From Agrobacterium tumefaciens_K (lineage in GTDB: Bacteria > Pseudomonadota > Alphaproteobacteria > Rhizobiales > Rhizobiaceae): a DNA stretch of 64,000 nucleotides. A model generated the notes under the pieces. The model had not been told where the DNA came from, did not search any database, and saw nothing but the letters and a program-made list of their open reading frames with translations. The stretch spans positions 1,116,001 through 1,180,000 of the forward strand of contig NZ_JAOEGC010000002.1 in the NCBI RefSeq assembly GCF_031801495.1. The letters run 5' to 3'. The position numbers were made by a program, and so were the translations under genes. Below, piece after piece: positions 52,985-61,244 of the stretch; the first letter of the stretch is position 1; the number at the start of each line of letters is the position of its first letter.

Positions 52985-54637
52985 ATGACCCAGAACTCCC
53001 GGACAGAAGAAACGCTCGCCGACCTGAACCAGCCAAGCCTCTGGACCGGTATCAACGCCTATCGTTCCGATCCGCTGATCGTTGATCTGACATCGGGGCT
53101 TTCGCGCAATCTCCGGGACGAGTTCGATCAGATCGGTCGCTACGTCACCTCGCACGAAGCGCAGGAACTGGCGCGCATGGCCAATCAGTGTGTGCCGAAG
53201 CTCAACACCCACGGTCCACGCGGTGAACGGCTGGATCAGGTGGAATTTCATCCTGCCTGGCATGCGCTCATGCGCCGCTCCATGTCGGCCGGCCTGCATT
53301 GCGCCGCATGGGAAAATTCGCCCGATACGCGCGGCAACGAACACAAGGCACGCGCCACGAAGTTCTACCTCACCTCGCAGCTTGAGGCCGGGCATCTGTG
53401 CCCGCTGACCATGACCAGCGCGTCCGTCGCCGCGATCATGACTTCGCCGCGTGTGCAGAAGGAATGGGCGCCGAAAATCCTGTCACGCAAATACGATTCG
53501 TCGCAGAAGCCGGCATTGCAGAAAACCGCCGTGACCATCGGCATGGGCATGACGGAAAAGCAGGGCGGTACCGATGTGCGCGCCAACCGCACCACCGCCG
53601 AACGGGTGGGCGAGGGCATCTATCGCCTTTCCGGCCACAAATGGTTCCTGTCCGCGCCGATGAGCGACGGCTTCGTCATGCTGGCGCAGATGGGCGACGG
53701 CATGGGCTGTTTCCTCGTGCCGCGTTACCTTGAAGACGGCTCCGCTAACGGTCTGCATTTCCAGCGGCTCAAGGACAAGCTCGGCAACCGCTCCAACGCC
53801 TCTGCCGAAGTCGAATTCACCGATGCCTTCGGTTATCTGCTGGGTGATCCCGGTGCCGGTATTCGCACCATTCTGGATATGGTGACGCTGACGCGGCTCG
53901 ATTGCGCGCTCGCCTCCGCAGGCATGATGCGCGCCTCGCTGGCCGAAGCCGTGCATTATGCCCGTGGCCGCTCGGTCTTCGGCAAGATGCTCGTCAGCCA
54001 GCCGATCATGACCCGCGTGCTGGCCGACATGGCGCTCGATGCCGCAGCCGCAACGGCGCTCTCCTTCCGGCTGGCGACGGCTTTCGATGCCGCCCGCAAC
54101 AACCCGGCGGAGGCGGCCTATGCCCGCGTCATGACGCCGATCGTCAAATACTGGTGCTGCAAGATCGCGCCTGCACTGATCTACGAGGCGATGGAATGCC
54201 TCGGCGGCAACGGTTACGTCGAAGAGCGGCCGATTGCCCGCCATTACCGCGAAGCGCCCGTCAACGCGATCTGGGAAGGTTCCGGCAACGTCATGGCGCT
54301 GGACGTGCTGCGCGTCCTTCAACGCGGCAAGGATCTCTTCGACCTCGTTTTCCAGACACTGGAGCGCGATCTTGGTCCCTCCGGCAAGAAGACCACGGAT
54401 GTTCTTCGTGCGGCGATTGCGCTGGCTGAACGCGACGAGGGAGCTGCCCGCCTTCTGGTCGAGCAGTTCGCGCTGGCGGCCGCTGCCGCGGAGCTCTGCC
54501 GTCTTGGTGCGGGCAAGATCGCCGATGCTTTCCTGGAAACGCGTCTGGCCGGTGGCTGGAGGCATACTTACGGCATGCTCGATTCGCGCTTCGATCCGAC
54601 ATACATTATCGACCTTCTTTACCCACCCGCTTCGTGA
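52985..54637 (+). CDS. Acyl-CoA dehydrogenase family protein, AidB-like
   Basis: 550-residue flavoprotein with the acyl-CoA dehydrogenase fold. The long N terminus (LNQPSLWTGINAYRSDPLIVDL), the central TIGMGMTEKQGGTDVRANRT, GHKWFLSAPMSDGF and the C-terminal YEAMECLGGNGYVEERP with REAPVNAIWEGSGNVMALDVLR match the AidB branch (adaptive-response protein) rather than short beta-oxidation enzymes. The natural substrate of AidB is not clear; a role in protecting DNA from alkylation has been proposed. The ATG at 52985 follows an in-frame TTG. A GNAT gene follows 6 nt later. Confidence 0.9.
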   Translation: MTQNSRTEETLADLNQPSLWTGINAYRSDPLIVDLTSGLSRNLRDEFDQIGRYVTSHEAQELARMANQCVPKLNTHGPRGERLDQVEFHPAWHALMRRSMSAGLHCAAWENSPDTRGNEHKARATKFYLTSQLEAGHLCPLTMTSASVAAIMTSPRVQKEWAPKILSRKYDSSQKPALQKTAVTIGMGMTEKQGGTDVRANRTTAERVGEGIYRLSGHKWFLSAPMSDGFVMLAQMGDGMGCFLVPRYLEDGSANGLHFQRLKDKLGNRSNASAEVEFTDAFGYLLGDPGAGIRTILDMVTLTRLDCALASAGMMRASLAEAVHYARGRSVFGKMLVSQPIMTRVLADMALDAAAATALSFRLATAFDAARNNPAEAAYARVMTPIVKYWCCKIAPALIYEAMECLGGNGYVEERPIARHYREAPVNAIWEGSGNVMALDVLRVLQRGKDLFDLVFQTLERDLGPSGKKTTDVLRAAIALAERDEGAARLLVEQFALAAAAAELCRLGAGKIADAFLETRLAGGWRHTYGMLDSRFDPTYIIDLLYPPAS

Positions 54638-54643
54638 GGATTG

Positions 54644-55255
54644 ATGCTGACATTCCGTTCTGCGCGTCCGGAGGATGAGGACGCCCTTTACGCCATCAGT
54701 CTGGCGACCGGCGACGCGGGTCAGGACGCGACGCCACAGTATCGTGACGGGCGCATGGTCGGCCATATCTATGCGGTGCCTTATCTGCATCTGTGGCCCG
54801 ACGCGGTTTTTGTGGCTGAGGATGATGAGGGCGTATGCGGTTACATCGCTGGCGCGCTCGATACGGTTTTGCATGAAGAGCGGCTTGAGCAGGAATGGTG
54901 GCCGCATCTGCGTACGCTCTACGCCGATCCCCAGGGCGATCCGGACAGCTGGAATGCCGATCAGCGCCGCGCCCACTTCATCCATCATCCGCGCCGCACG
55001 CCGTCCTGGCTGACCGACCCGTTCTCCGCTCATATCCACATGAACCTTTTGCCCCGTACGCAAGGGAAGGGCGGTGGCACGCGCCTGTTGTCACGCTGGC
55101 TCGATATGGCGAGACAAAATGGCGTCGGTGGCATCCATCTTGGTGCCAGCGAGCGCAACGAAACCGGCATGCGCTTCTGGGAAACACGCGGTTTCAAGCG
55201 TCTCGATAGTCACGAAACACCTGGGTCCGTCTGGTTTGGTATGGCGCTCGAATAG
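54644..55255 (+). CDS. GNAT-family N-acetyltransferase
   Basis: 203 residues from the ATG at 54644, GAGGA 3 nt upstream. The N-terminal part (LTFRSARPEDEDALYAISL, then TGDAGQDATPQYRDG) resembles the acetyltransferase-like domain of bacterial and animal O-GlcNAcase-type proteins. The acetyl-CoA-binding motif is RTQGKGGGTRLLSRWLDMA, followed by GIHLGASERNETGMRFWETRGFKR. It is probably co-transcribed with the acyl-CoA dehydrogenase. The substrate is unknown. Confidence 0.87.
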   Translation: MLTFRSARPEDEDALYAISLATGDAGQDATPQYRDGRMVGHIYAVPYLHLWPDAVFVAEDDEGVCGYIAGALDTVLHEERLEQEWWPHLRTLYADPQGDPDSWNADQRRAHFIHHPRRTPSWLTDPFSAHIHMNLLPRTQGKGGGTRLLSRWLDMARQNGVGGIHLGASERNETGMRFWETRGFKRLDSHETPGSVWFGMALE

Positions 55256-55279
55256 CGCTTCTATTGGCCTGCGCGGACG

Positions 55280-56203
55280 TTACGCCTTCCTGCGCAACAG
55301 GGCCGCAGCCACCGCGACATCCGTACCGGCAAGGCCGGTCGAGCAGAACAGCGTCACCTCGTCTGGTGACTGACGGCCGGTTTGCTGCCCCGCAACGATC
55401 TCTGATAGACCCCTGATGCGTTGTTCGTCCAGCGTGCCGGCAAGAAAAAACGGCGATGCGTAGGCGCGAATCTGGTCGGGCGAATCTGTCGCGATCAGAC
55501 TCGCCGCAGCGGCGACGTCTTTGCCTAGTTCGTGTGCATTGACGGTCTTCGGCCCAACCGTGTTGATATGGACGCCGGGTTTCAATGATTGCGCATGGAT
55601 GACGGGTGTCGTGCTGCTGGTCGCGCAGATGACGATATCGGCGTCCGCGACTGTATCCTCCACCGTCTTGGCAGGCTGGATGTCGATATCCAGTTGACGC
55701 TTCATTTCTGTTGCGAAGGCATGTCTGTTGGTGTCGTCCCGGCTGAAGACGCGCGCATGCGAAAGGCGCCGCACGGCCGCTGCCGCAGCAAGTTGGGTCC
55801 GGGCCTGAAGGCCGCTGCCGATGATGCCGACCGTTCTGGCATCTTCGGAGCTGAGGTGGCGAATGGCGACGCCACCGATTGCACCGGTTCGGATCGCACC
55901 GAGCTTTTCTCCCAGAACGAGCCCTTCCAGCCGGGCTGTGTCGGCTGACCAGACGGCAACGATCTGCGAATGCTCGTTGCCGGCAAAGGTATCGTAGACG
56001 CGAAAACCTGCGATCGCATCATCCCCGACAAGGCCGCCGACGGTAAAGACAAGATCGCCTTTGCCGGGAAACGCGACATGGTGTCTGGGTGGGGCAACCA
56101 GTTCGCCGAGCGCCTTCTTCCGCATGGCGGCCTCAACCGCCTCTATCGCGATCGGCATGATGTCGCCGCCGCTCAGGTCCTGATCAGTCAATATCGTCGT
56201 CAT
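55280..56203 (-). CDS. Ornithine cyclodeaminase/mu-crystallin family protein
   Basis: 307-residue NAD(P)-dependent enzyme. From the ATG at 56203, AAGGA lies 7 nt upstream. The dimerisation domain RHHVAFPGKGDLVFTVGGL is followed by the Rossmann motif VGIIGSGLQARTQLAAAA and the late catalytic-region residues ATSSTTPVIHAQSLKPGVHINTVGP. The family includes ornithine cyclodeaminase, ketimine reductases and pyrroline-2-carboxylate reductases, and sequence reading alone cannot decide among them. It is divergent from the TetR regulator. Confidence 0.85.
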   Translation of the reverse strand: MTTILTDQDLSGGDIMPIAIEAVEAAMRKKALGELVAPPRHHVAFPGKGDLVFTVGGLVGDDAIAGFRVYDTFAGNEHSQIVAVWSADTARLEGLVLGEKLGAIRTGAIGGVAIRHLSSEDARTVGIIGSGLQARTQLAAAAAVRRLSHARVFSRDDTNRHAFATEMKRQLDIDIQPAKTVEDTVADADIVICATSSTTPVIHAQSLKPGVHINTVGPKTVNAHELGKDVAAAASLIATDSPDQIRAYASPFFLAGTLDEQRIRGLSEIVAGQQTGRQSPDEVTLFCSTGLAGTDVAVAAALLRRKA

Positions 56204-56398
56204 GGCTGTCCTTTCGGTTACCACATCCTGCAAGCTCAAGTGCAGTTTAGGTCAAGCGGCTTTCAAAAAAGAAGCGCCGGTACGCAGTTTGGCCGTCATC
56301 CACAGCTTCCTGTGTCTTGCCACGTCTCCCGCGTTGTCCTTCCTTTCATGCTTTGTTAACCCGGTATTTCAGGCTTCCGGGAAGGACGGGTAGACGAC

Positions 56399-57049
56399 AT
56401 GGTGGCGAGCGCAGCCGCAGAAATGATTTCGGACGTTAAACCGGAAAAGCGTATCAAGGATCGCGCTGCGACCGAGCGGGCGATTTTCAATGCGGCCAAG
56501 TCCATTCTCGCGGAAGAGGGTTTCCAGAATTTCGGCATCAACGCCATCGCGCGCCGCGCCGGTTGCGACAAGCAGCTCATCTATCGTTATTTCCGCGGCC
56601 TAGAGGGGTTGATCGAGGCGATCGGTGAAGATCTCGGTTCGTGGGTCAAGGATCGAATTCCAGAAGATACCGGCGGCATGTTCCTGCTGACATACGGCGA
56701 TCTCATGGAACGGCTGGCGCTCTATTTCATGGATGCGCTACGTGCCGACCCGCTCGTCTGCAAGATCATCGCCTGGGAGGTTTCCGAAAACTCTCCGCAG
56801 GTGCGGCAGCTCTCCGAGGCGCGCGCCAAATCGCTGGCGAAATGGCTGGAACGAATGCGTGGCTCTCTGGAGGCGCCAAAGGGCGTCGATACCGCGGCCG
56901 TCAACGCCGTTCTGTTCGCGGCGATCCAGCATCTCGTCATATCCGCTGCCGCGAGTGGTCAGTTTGCCGGTGTTCCACTCAGATCCGCAAAGGATTGGGA
57001 GAAGGTCGCAACAGCCGTCAAGAGGCTGGTGCGGGGTGTCTACGGCTGA
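56399..57049 (+). CDS. TetR-family transcriptional regulator
   Basis: 216 residues. The N-terminal helix-turn-helix reads RAIFNAAKSILAEEGFQNFGINAIARRAGCDKQLIYRYFRGLEGLIEAIGEDLG (about 28-81), followed by a helical ligand-binding domain. It is divergent from the ornithine cyclodeaminase-like gene across 195 nt, so that gene is a plausible target. A perfect 10-bp terminator follows. Confidence 0.9.
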   Translation: MVASAAAEMISDVKPEKRIKDRAATERAIFNAAKSILAEEGFQNFGINAIARRAGCDKQLIYRYFRGLEGLIEAIGEDLGSWVKDRIPEDTGGMFLLTYGDLMERLALYFMDALRADPLVCKIIAWEVSENSPQVRQLSEARAKSLAKWLERMRGSLEAPKGVDTAAVNAVLFAAIQHLVISAAASGQFAGVPLRSAKDWEKVATAVKRLVRGVYG

Positions 57050-57086
57050 TTGCCGCAACGTCTGATCTCTATGGTCCGCCGTATAT

Positions 57087-57116
57087 AACCGCTGCGTTGT
57101 TCCGCAGCGGTTTTTT
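57087..57116 (+). terminator. Intrinsic terminator after the TetR gene
   Basis: A perfect 10-bp stem, AACCGCTGCG (57087-57096) with CGCAGCGGTT (57103-57112), has a 6-nt loop and a run of T. Confidence 0.9.
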
Positions 57117-57233
57117 ATTGCGCTGCGCCATTGTCTCCGGAGAGTGACGTGGTGAGTTATCCACATCCGCGCGCCGTTTGTTAACCATAATGGCAGCTTT
57201 TATTTGCCTGTCAGCCGCCACCGGTCCAGTGTG

Positions 57234-57249
57234 TTAATGATTGATTAAC
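57234..57249 (+). promoter_or_regulatory. Putative CtrA-binding site (TTAA-N7-TTAAC)
   Basis: TTAA (57234-57237), seven bases, TTAAC (57245-57249) is an exact match to the full CtrA box of alphaproteobacteria. It ends 32 nt before the GTG start of the following small gene. The window also encodes DivK and PleD, so the CtrA pathway is present. DNA this GC-rich makes a chance match uncommon. Confidence 0.65.
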
Positions 57250-57281
57250 CATGCGCAATGATTGCGCAGAGGGAGCCGCAA

Positions 57282-57443
57282 GTGAGCCGCTGGATAGCTT
57301 TGAGCGTCATGATGACGTTTTTTGCCATGCTGCCGTTGGATATCGACGTGCCAGCGCTGAACCTGTGCCTTATGGCGTTCGCGCGCTGGGCGGTGCTTGC
57401 TGGCATTCCCGAAACGTTGTCCCTGCGGGAGCAGGTGGCATGA
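57282..57443 (+). CDS. Small membrane protein, 53 residues
   Basis: The GTG start at 57282 is chosen because GAGGGAG lies 6 nt upstream; the in-frame ATG at 57258 has no ribosome site. The protein starts MSRWIALSVMMTFFAMLP, then LDIDVPALNLCLMAFARWAVLAG, and ends SLREQVA, giving two short hydrophobic segments. Its stop overlaps the next ATG by 4 nt (ATGA), which couples the pair. No family is recognised. Confidence 0.6.
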   Translation: MSRWIALSVMMTFFAMLPLDIDVPALNLCLMAFARWAVLAGIPETLSLREQVA

Positions 57444-57757
57444 AGTGGTTCCTGATCCTGTGGGCCGGACCGGTCGCCCTGCTGGCCGGCTGGTACTGGC
57501 TTTCTTATTACGACATCAGCTTTGGCTTCTACATGCTGACCCGCCAGACCCATGATCTCGTTTTTCAGATTTACGGTCACATTCTGGGCATGCCGCCGGA
57601 AAGCCTGCCGCCACTGGTGGCACGCGCCATCGCTGTCGACAGCATTGTCGTGCTGGCAATCGTCGCATTCCGCAGAAGAAAGAAAATCATCGCCTGGTGG
57701 CAGGGTCATCAGTCTGTGGAGCGCGCCAGCGCCGAAAGCCTGTCCAGCGCACCCTGA
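57440..57757 (+). CDS. Small membrane protein, DUF6105-like
   Basis: 105 residues from the ATG at 57440, coupled to the preceding gene. The N-terminal helix is KWFLILWAGPVALLAGWYWL, a conserved middle part is FGFYMLTRQTHDLVFQIYGHILG, and a second helix is AIAVDSIVVLAIVAF followed by basic RRRKK. It resembles the small rhizobial family DUF6105; I recognise the pattern but cannot verify it. Its 3-prime end overlaps ruvX (reverse) by 49 nt. Confidence 0.75.
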   Translation: MKWFLILWAGPVALLAGWYWLSYYDISFGFYMLTRQTHDLVFQIYGHILGMPPESLPPLVARAIAVDSIVVLAIVAFRRRKKIIAWWQGHQSVERASAESLSSAP

Positions 57758-58188
57758 AGAATGAAACTCGCTGCGGCCGAATCGATGCGTTCGGCCCGCT
57801 TGGCGCGTGACACGTCCATTTCCAGCAGTGCCCGTTCGGCCGCAACCGTGGAAAGCCGTTCGTCCCAGTAGATGAAGGGCAGGGCGGTCTTTTCGCTCAT
57901 CGACCGAACGAAGGCACGCGTGGCCTGCACGCGCGGACCGGATGAGCCGTCCATATTCATCGGCAGACCGATCACGAAGGCAGAAACCTTTTCCTTTTCG
58001 GCAAAGGACAGCAGCACCTCGGCATCCAGCGTGAATTTCACCCGCTTGATGACAGGGCGCGGCGTGGCAAAGCGTCTCGACAGATCAGACATGGCAAGGC
58101 CGATGGTTTTCGTGCCGAGGTCAAGCCCGGCAATGGCCTGTCCCGGCTGCAGAACATCTGCAAGTTCTTCGATTGTCAGCGTTGCCAT
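57709..58188 (-). CDS. ruvX: Putative pre-16S rRNA nuclease RuvX (YqgF)
   Basis: 159-residue RNase H-like protein involved in 16S rRNA 5-prime maturation. Motif IAGLDLGTKTIGLAMSD (first catalytic aspartate), central VIGLPMNMDGSSGPRVQATRAF, WDERLSTVAAERAL and ERIDSAAASFILQ (late aspartate) match the family. The start ATG at 58188 is followed 11 nt upstream by the PhnA-like gene end, same strand. Confidence 0.93.
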   Translation of the reverse strand: MATLTIEELADVLQPGQAIAGLDLGTKTIGLAMSDLSRRFATPRPVIKRVKFTLDAEVLLSFAEKEKVSAFVIGLPMNMDGSSGPRVQATRAFVRSMSEKTALPFIYWDERLSTVAAERALLEMDVSRAKRAERIDSAAASFILQGALDRLSALARSTD

Positions 58189-58198
58189 GGTTCTTCTC

Positions 58199-58501
58199 TT
58201 ACCGCTTGCGAACGAATTCTGTGCGCAGCACCAAGCCTTTTACGGCGTCGTGCTTGCAATCGATCTCTTCAGGATTATCTGTCAGTCGTATCGACTTGAT
58301 AACCGTTCCCTGCTTCAGCGTCGTGTTTGCGCCCTTGACCTTCAGATCCTTGATAAGTGTAACAGAATCGCCATCGGCCAGGAGGTTGCCAGCCGCATCG
58401 TAAACCGCGTTTGCGGTCACCGCTTCTGCTGCTATTTCAGAGGCGGGGCGCCATTCGCCACTCGCTTCATCATACACATACTCGTCATCATCTGCGGCCA
58501 T
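58199..58501 (-). CDS. PhnA/YjdM-domain protein without zinc ribbon
   Basis: 100 residues. The C-terminal beta-barrel part (GDSVTLIKDLKVKGANTTLKQGTVIKSI, then IDCKHDAVKGLVLRTEFVRKR) matches the PhnA/YjdM family. The usual N-terminal CxxC-CxxC zinc ribbon is replaced by an acidic stretch (DDDEYVYDEASGEWRPASE). Despite the phnA name, no link to phosphonate metabolism is established. It is divergent from the metallo-hydrolase gene across 84 nt. Confidence 0.85.
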   Translation of the reverse strand: MAADDDEYVYDEASGEWRPASEIAAEAVTANAVYDAAGNLLADGDSVTLIKDLKVKGANTTLKQGTVIKSIRLTDNPEEIDCKHDAVKGLVLRTEFVRKR

Positions 58502-58585
58502 GTTCGCAATCCAAATTTTACGGGGTATCCGGTTGTCCGGCCCGTCCTATGTCATAGTATACCGTTAATACAAAGGAGAACTTCC

Positions 58586-59290
58586 ATGAAAATCAGCTGG
58601 CTCGGCCATGCCGCCTTCCGCATCGAGACGGCAAAGGCCAAGATCCTCATCGACCCGTTCTTCACCGGAAATCCGTCTTTTGCCGGTCAGGACGCCAGGA
58701 ATGCCGCAGAGGGCATCACCCACATCCTGCTGACCCATGGACATGGCGACCATGTGGGTGACACGATACAGCTGGCAAACGAAACCGGCGCAACGGTTCT
58801 TGCCAATGCAGATCTCGCCTCCTGGCTCGGTTCGAAGGGCCTTGCCAGGATCGACATGGGCAATACCGGCGGTACGGTGCACTTCGACGGTTTTTCCGTA
58901 ACCTTCACCAACGCGCTGCATTCGTCCGCGCAGATAACCGAAGACGGCGTTTCACACTCGCTTGGCAACGCCAACGGCCTCATGCTGCATGTCGAGGATG
59001 GCCCGACCGTTTACCACATGGGCGACACGGATATCTTTTCCGACATGAAGCTCATCAATGAACTGCACGCACCGGATATCGGTCTTGTGCCGATCGGCGA
59101 TCGCTTCACGATGGGCGGCGCGGTGGCGGCTCTTGCCTGCCAGCGCTTCTTCAATTTCGAGCACGCGATTCCCTGCCACTACGGCTCTTTCCCGATCATC
59201 GACCAGACGCCGGAGAAATTCGTGAGCGGTATGGAAGACGGCAAGACCCGGGTTCACACCCCGAAGCCGGGCGAAACGTTGTCCTTCTGA
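58586..59290 (+). CDS. UPF0173-type metal-dependent hydrolase
   Basis: 234-residue metallo-beta-lactamase-fold hydrolase. The ATG at 58586 has AAGGAGAA 7 nt upstream; longer in-frame extensions overlap the divergent genes and are rejected. It starts MKISWLGHAAFRIETAKAKIL and has the metal motif HGHGDHVGD (51-59), MGDTDIFSDM and a C-terminal HYGSFPI. The substrate is unknown. Confidence 0.92.
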   Translation: MKISWLGHAAFRIETAKAKILIDPFFTGNPSFAGQDARNAAEGITHILLTHGHGDHVGDTIQLANETGATVLANADLASWLGSKGLARIDMGNTGGTVHFDGFSVTFTNALHSSAQITEDGVSHSLGNANGLMLHVEDGPTVYHMGDTDIFSDMKLINELHAPDIGLVPIGDRFTMGGAVAALACQRFFNFEHAIPCHYGSFPIIDQTPEKFVSGMEDGKTRVHTPKPGETLSF

Positions 59291-59388
59291 CGCCGCGAGT
59301 TTAGGCGTGTCGATACCGGAAAAGCACCGCACACTTTTACGCGACACGCTTTCTACCGTTGCGAATGGCGGACATGCTCATTATAGCG

Positions 59389-59406
59389 GGTAGGAAAATT
59401 CCTACC
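59389..59406 (+). repeat. Perfect inverted repeat just before gatC
   Basis: GGTAGGAA (59389-59396) and TTCCTACC (59399-59406) have a 2-nt spacer and end 11 nt before the gatC ATG. TTATAG upstream could be a -10. It is a possible operator or leader hairpin for gatC-gatA. Confidence 0.5.
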
Positions 59407-59417
59407 GGAGTAGAACC

Positions 59418-59705
59418 ATGTCCGTCGATCTTGCCACCGTGAAGCGCGTTGCGCGCCTTGCCCGTATTGCCGTTAATGAAGAAGAGGCCAACAGGATGCT
59501 TGGCCAGCTGAATGGCATTCTCGGTTTCGTGGAGCAGCTTTCGGAAGTGAATGTCGACGGCGTCGAGCCGATGACATCCGTTACCCCGGTGGAAATGAAG
59601 AAACGCGCGGACGTTGTGACCGACGGTGACAAGGCGGACGATATCGTCGCCAATGCACCCGCGACCGACCGGAACTTCTTTATGGTTCCGAAAGTGGTCG
59701 AATAA
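59418..59705 (+). CDS. gatC: Asp-tRNA(Asn)/Glu-tRNA(Gln) amidotransferase subunit C
   Basis: 95-residue small subunit that stabilises GatA-GatB. It starts MSVDLATVKRVARLARIAVNEEE, with the family signature VEPMTSVTPVEMKKRADVVTDG and the end NAPATDRNFFMVPKVVE. GGAG lies 8 nt before the ATG. gatA follows after 57 nt. Confidence 0.95.
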   Translation: MSVDLATVKRVARLARIAVNEEEANRMLGQLNGILGFVEQLSEVNVDGVEPMTSVTPVEMKKRADVVTDGDKADDIVANAPATDRNFFMVPKVVE

Positions 59706-59762
59706 ACCGACCGCCGTTCCTTCGTCTGATTTTTCCGAGATTTTCGAAAGCCGTTGCCGACC

Positions 59763-61244
59763 ATGACCGAACTGACGAGCCTGACCATCGCCGAAGCCCG
59801 CGAGAAGCTGAAGACCAAGGAGTTTTCCGCCCTTGAGCTGACCGACGCCTATCTGAAGGCCATCGAGGCCGCGAACGGTGCGCTGAACGCTTATGTCGCG
59901 CTGACGCCGGAAAAGGCCCGCGACATGGCAAAGGCATCGGACGAGCGCATCGCTGCCGGAAAGGCCGGAGAGCTCGAAGGGATTCCGCTCGGTGTGAAGG
60001 ATCTTTTTGCCACGCGCGATATCCACACCCAGGCGTGCTCGCACATTCTCGATGGCTTCAAGCCGAAATATGAATCCACCGCTACGCAGAACCTGTGGGA
60101 TCAGGGCGCCGTCATGCTGGGCAAGCTCAACATGGATGAGTTCGCCATGGGCTCGTCCAATGAAAGCTCCTGGTATGGCCCGGCCATCAACCCATGGCGC
60201 GCCAACGGCTCCGAGCAGAAGCTCGTTCCGGGCGGTTCCTCGGGTGGTTCGGCTGCCGCCGTTGCGGCGCATCTATGCGCCGGTGCCACGGCAACGGACA
60301 CCGGCGGTTCGATCCGTCAGCCTGCCGCGTTTACCGGCACGGTCGGCATCAAGCCGACCTACGGCCGCGTCTCGCGCTTCGGTATCGTCGCTTATGCCTC
60401 GTCGCTCGATCAGGCTGGCCCGATTGCCCGCGACGTGCGCGATGCCGCGATCCTGCTGAAGTCGATGGCCAGCGTTGACGCCAAGGACACCACATCGGTC
60501 AACCTTCCGGTGCCGGATTATGAAAAGGCCATCGGCCAGTCGCTGAAAGGTCTGAAGATCGGTATTCCCAAGGAATACCGCGTCGACGGCATGCCGGAAG
60601 AAATCGAGAAGCTCTGGGCGCAGGGCGTGCAGTGGCTGAAGGATGCCGGTGCAGAAGTCGTCGATATCTCCCTGCCGCATACTAAGTACGCTCTGCCGGC
60701 ATACTACATCGTGGCGCCTGCCGAAGCGTCTTCCAACCTCGCCCGCTACGATGGCGTTCGCTACGGTCTGCGCGTCGACGGCAAGGACATTGCCGACATG
60801 TACGAGAAGAGCCGTGCTGCCGGTTTCGGCAAGGAAGTCCAGCGCCGCATCATGGTCGGCACCTATGTGCTGTCAGCGGGTTATTACGACGCCTATTACC
60901 TCAAGGCGCAGAAGGTCCGCACGCTCATCAAGCGCGATTTCGAAAACGTCTTCCACGAAGGCGTCGACGCGATCCTCGCGCCGATCACGCCCTCTTCCGC
61001 CTTTGAAGTCGGCGACAAGGAACTCGCGGCCGATCCGGTCAAGATGTACCTGCAGGACGTCTTCACCATCACCGTTAACATGGCTGGTCTTCCGGGTCTG
61101 TCCGTTCCGGCCGGTCTGGACGGCAAGGGTCTGCCGCTCGGTCTTCAGCTGATTGGCAAGCCGTTCGAGGAAGAGACGCTTTTCAAGACTGCGTATGCCA
61201 TCGAGCAGGCCGCAGGCAAGTTCACGCCCGCCAAGTGGTGGTAA
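59763..61244 (+). CDS. gatA: Asp-tRNA(Asn)/Glu-tRNA(Gln) amidotransferase subunit A
   Basis: Glutamine-hydrolysing amidase subunit, 493 residues from the ATG at 59763. Amidase-signature features: Lys79 in GVKDLFAT, the Gly/Ser-rich VPGGSSGGSAAAVAA with the cis-Ser and nucleophilic Ser near GGSIRQPAAFTGTVGIKPTYGRVSR. It ends TPAKWW. Presence of GatCAB implies that Gln-tRNA and/or Asn-tRNA is made by transamidation here. Confidence 0.97.
   Translation: MTELTSLTIAEAREKLKTKEFSALELTDAYLKAIEAANGALNAYVALTPEKARDMAKASDERIAAGKAGELEGIPLGVKDLFATRDIHTQACSHILDGFKPKYESTATQNLWDQGAVMLGKLNMDEFAMGSSNESSWYGPAINPWRANGSEQKLVPGGSSGGSAAAVAAHLCAGATATDTGGSIRQPAAFTGTVGIKPTYGRVSRFGIVAYASSLDQAGPIARDVRDAAILLKSMASVDAKDTTSVNLPVPDYEKAIGQSLKGLKIGIPKEYRVDGMPEEIEKLWAQGVQWLKDAGAEVVDISLPHTKYALPAYYIVAPAEASSNLARYDGVRYGLRVDGKDIADMYEKSRAAGFGKEVQRRIMVGTYVLSAGYYDAYYLKAQKVRTLIKRDFENVFHEGVDAILAPITPSSAFEVGDKELAADPVKMYLQDVFTITVNMAGLPGLSVPAGLDGKGLPLGLQLIGKPFEEETLFKTAYAIEQAAGKFTPAKWW

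Noticed and set aside
57872..59290. One 472-codon forward open frame leading into the metallo-hydrolase
   Set aside because: Its first 238 codons are antisense to ruvX and the PhnA-like gene. A strong AAGGAGAA ribosome site and the conserved MKISWLGHAAF start lie at 58586.
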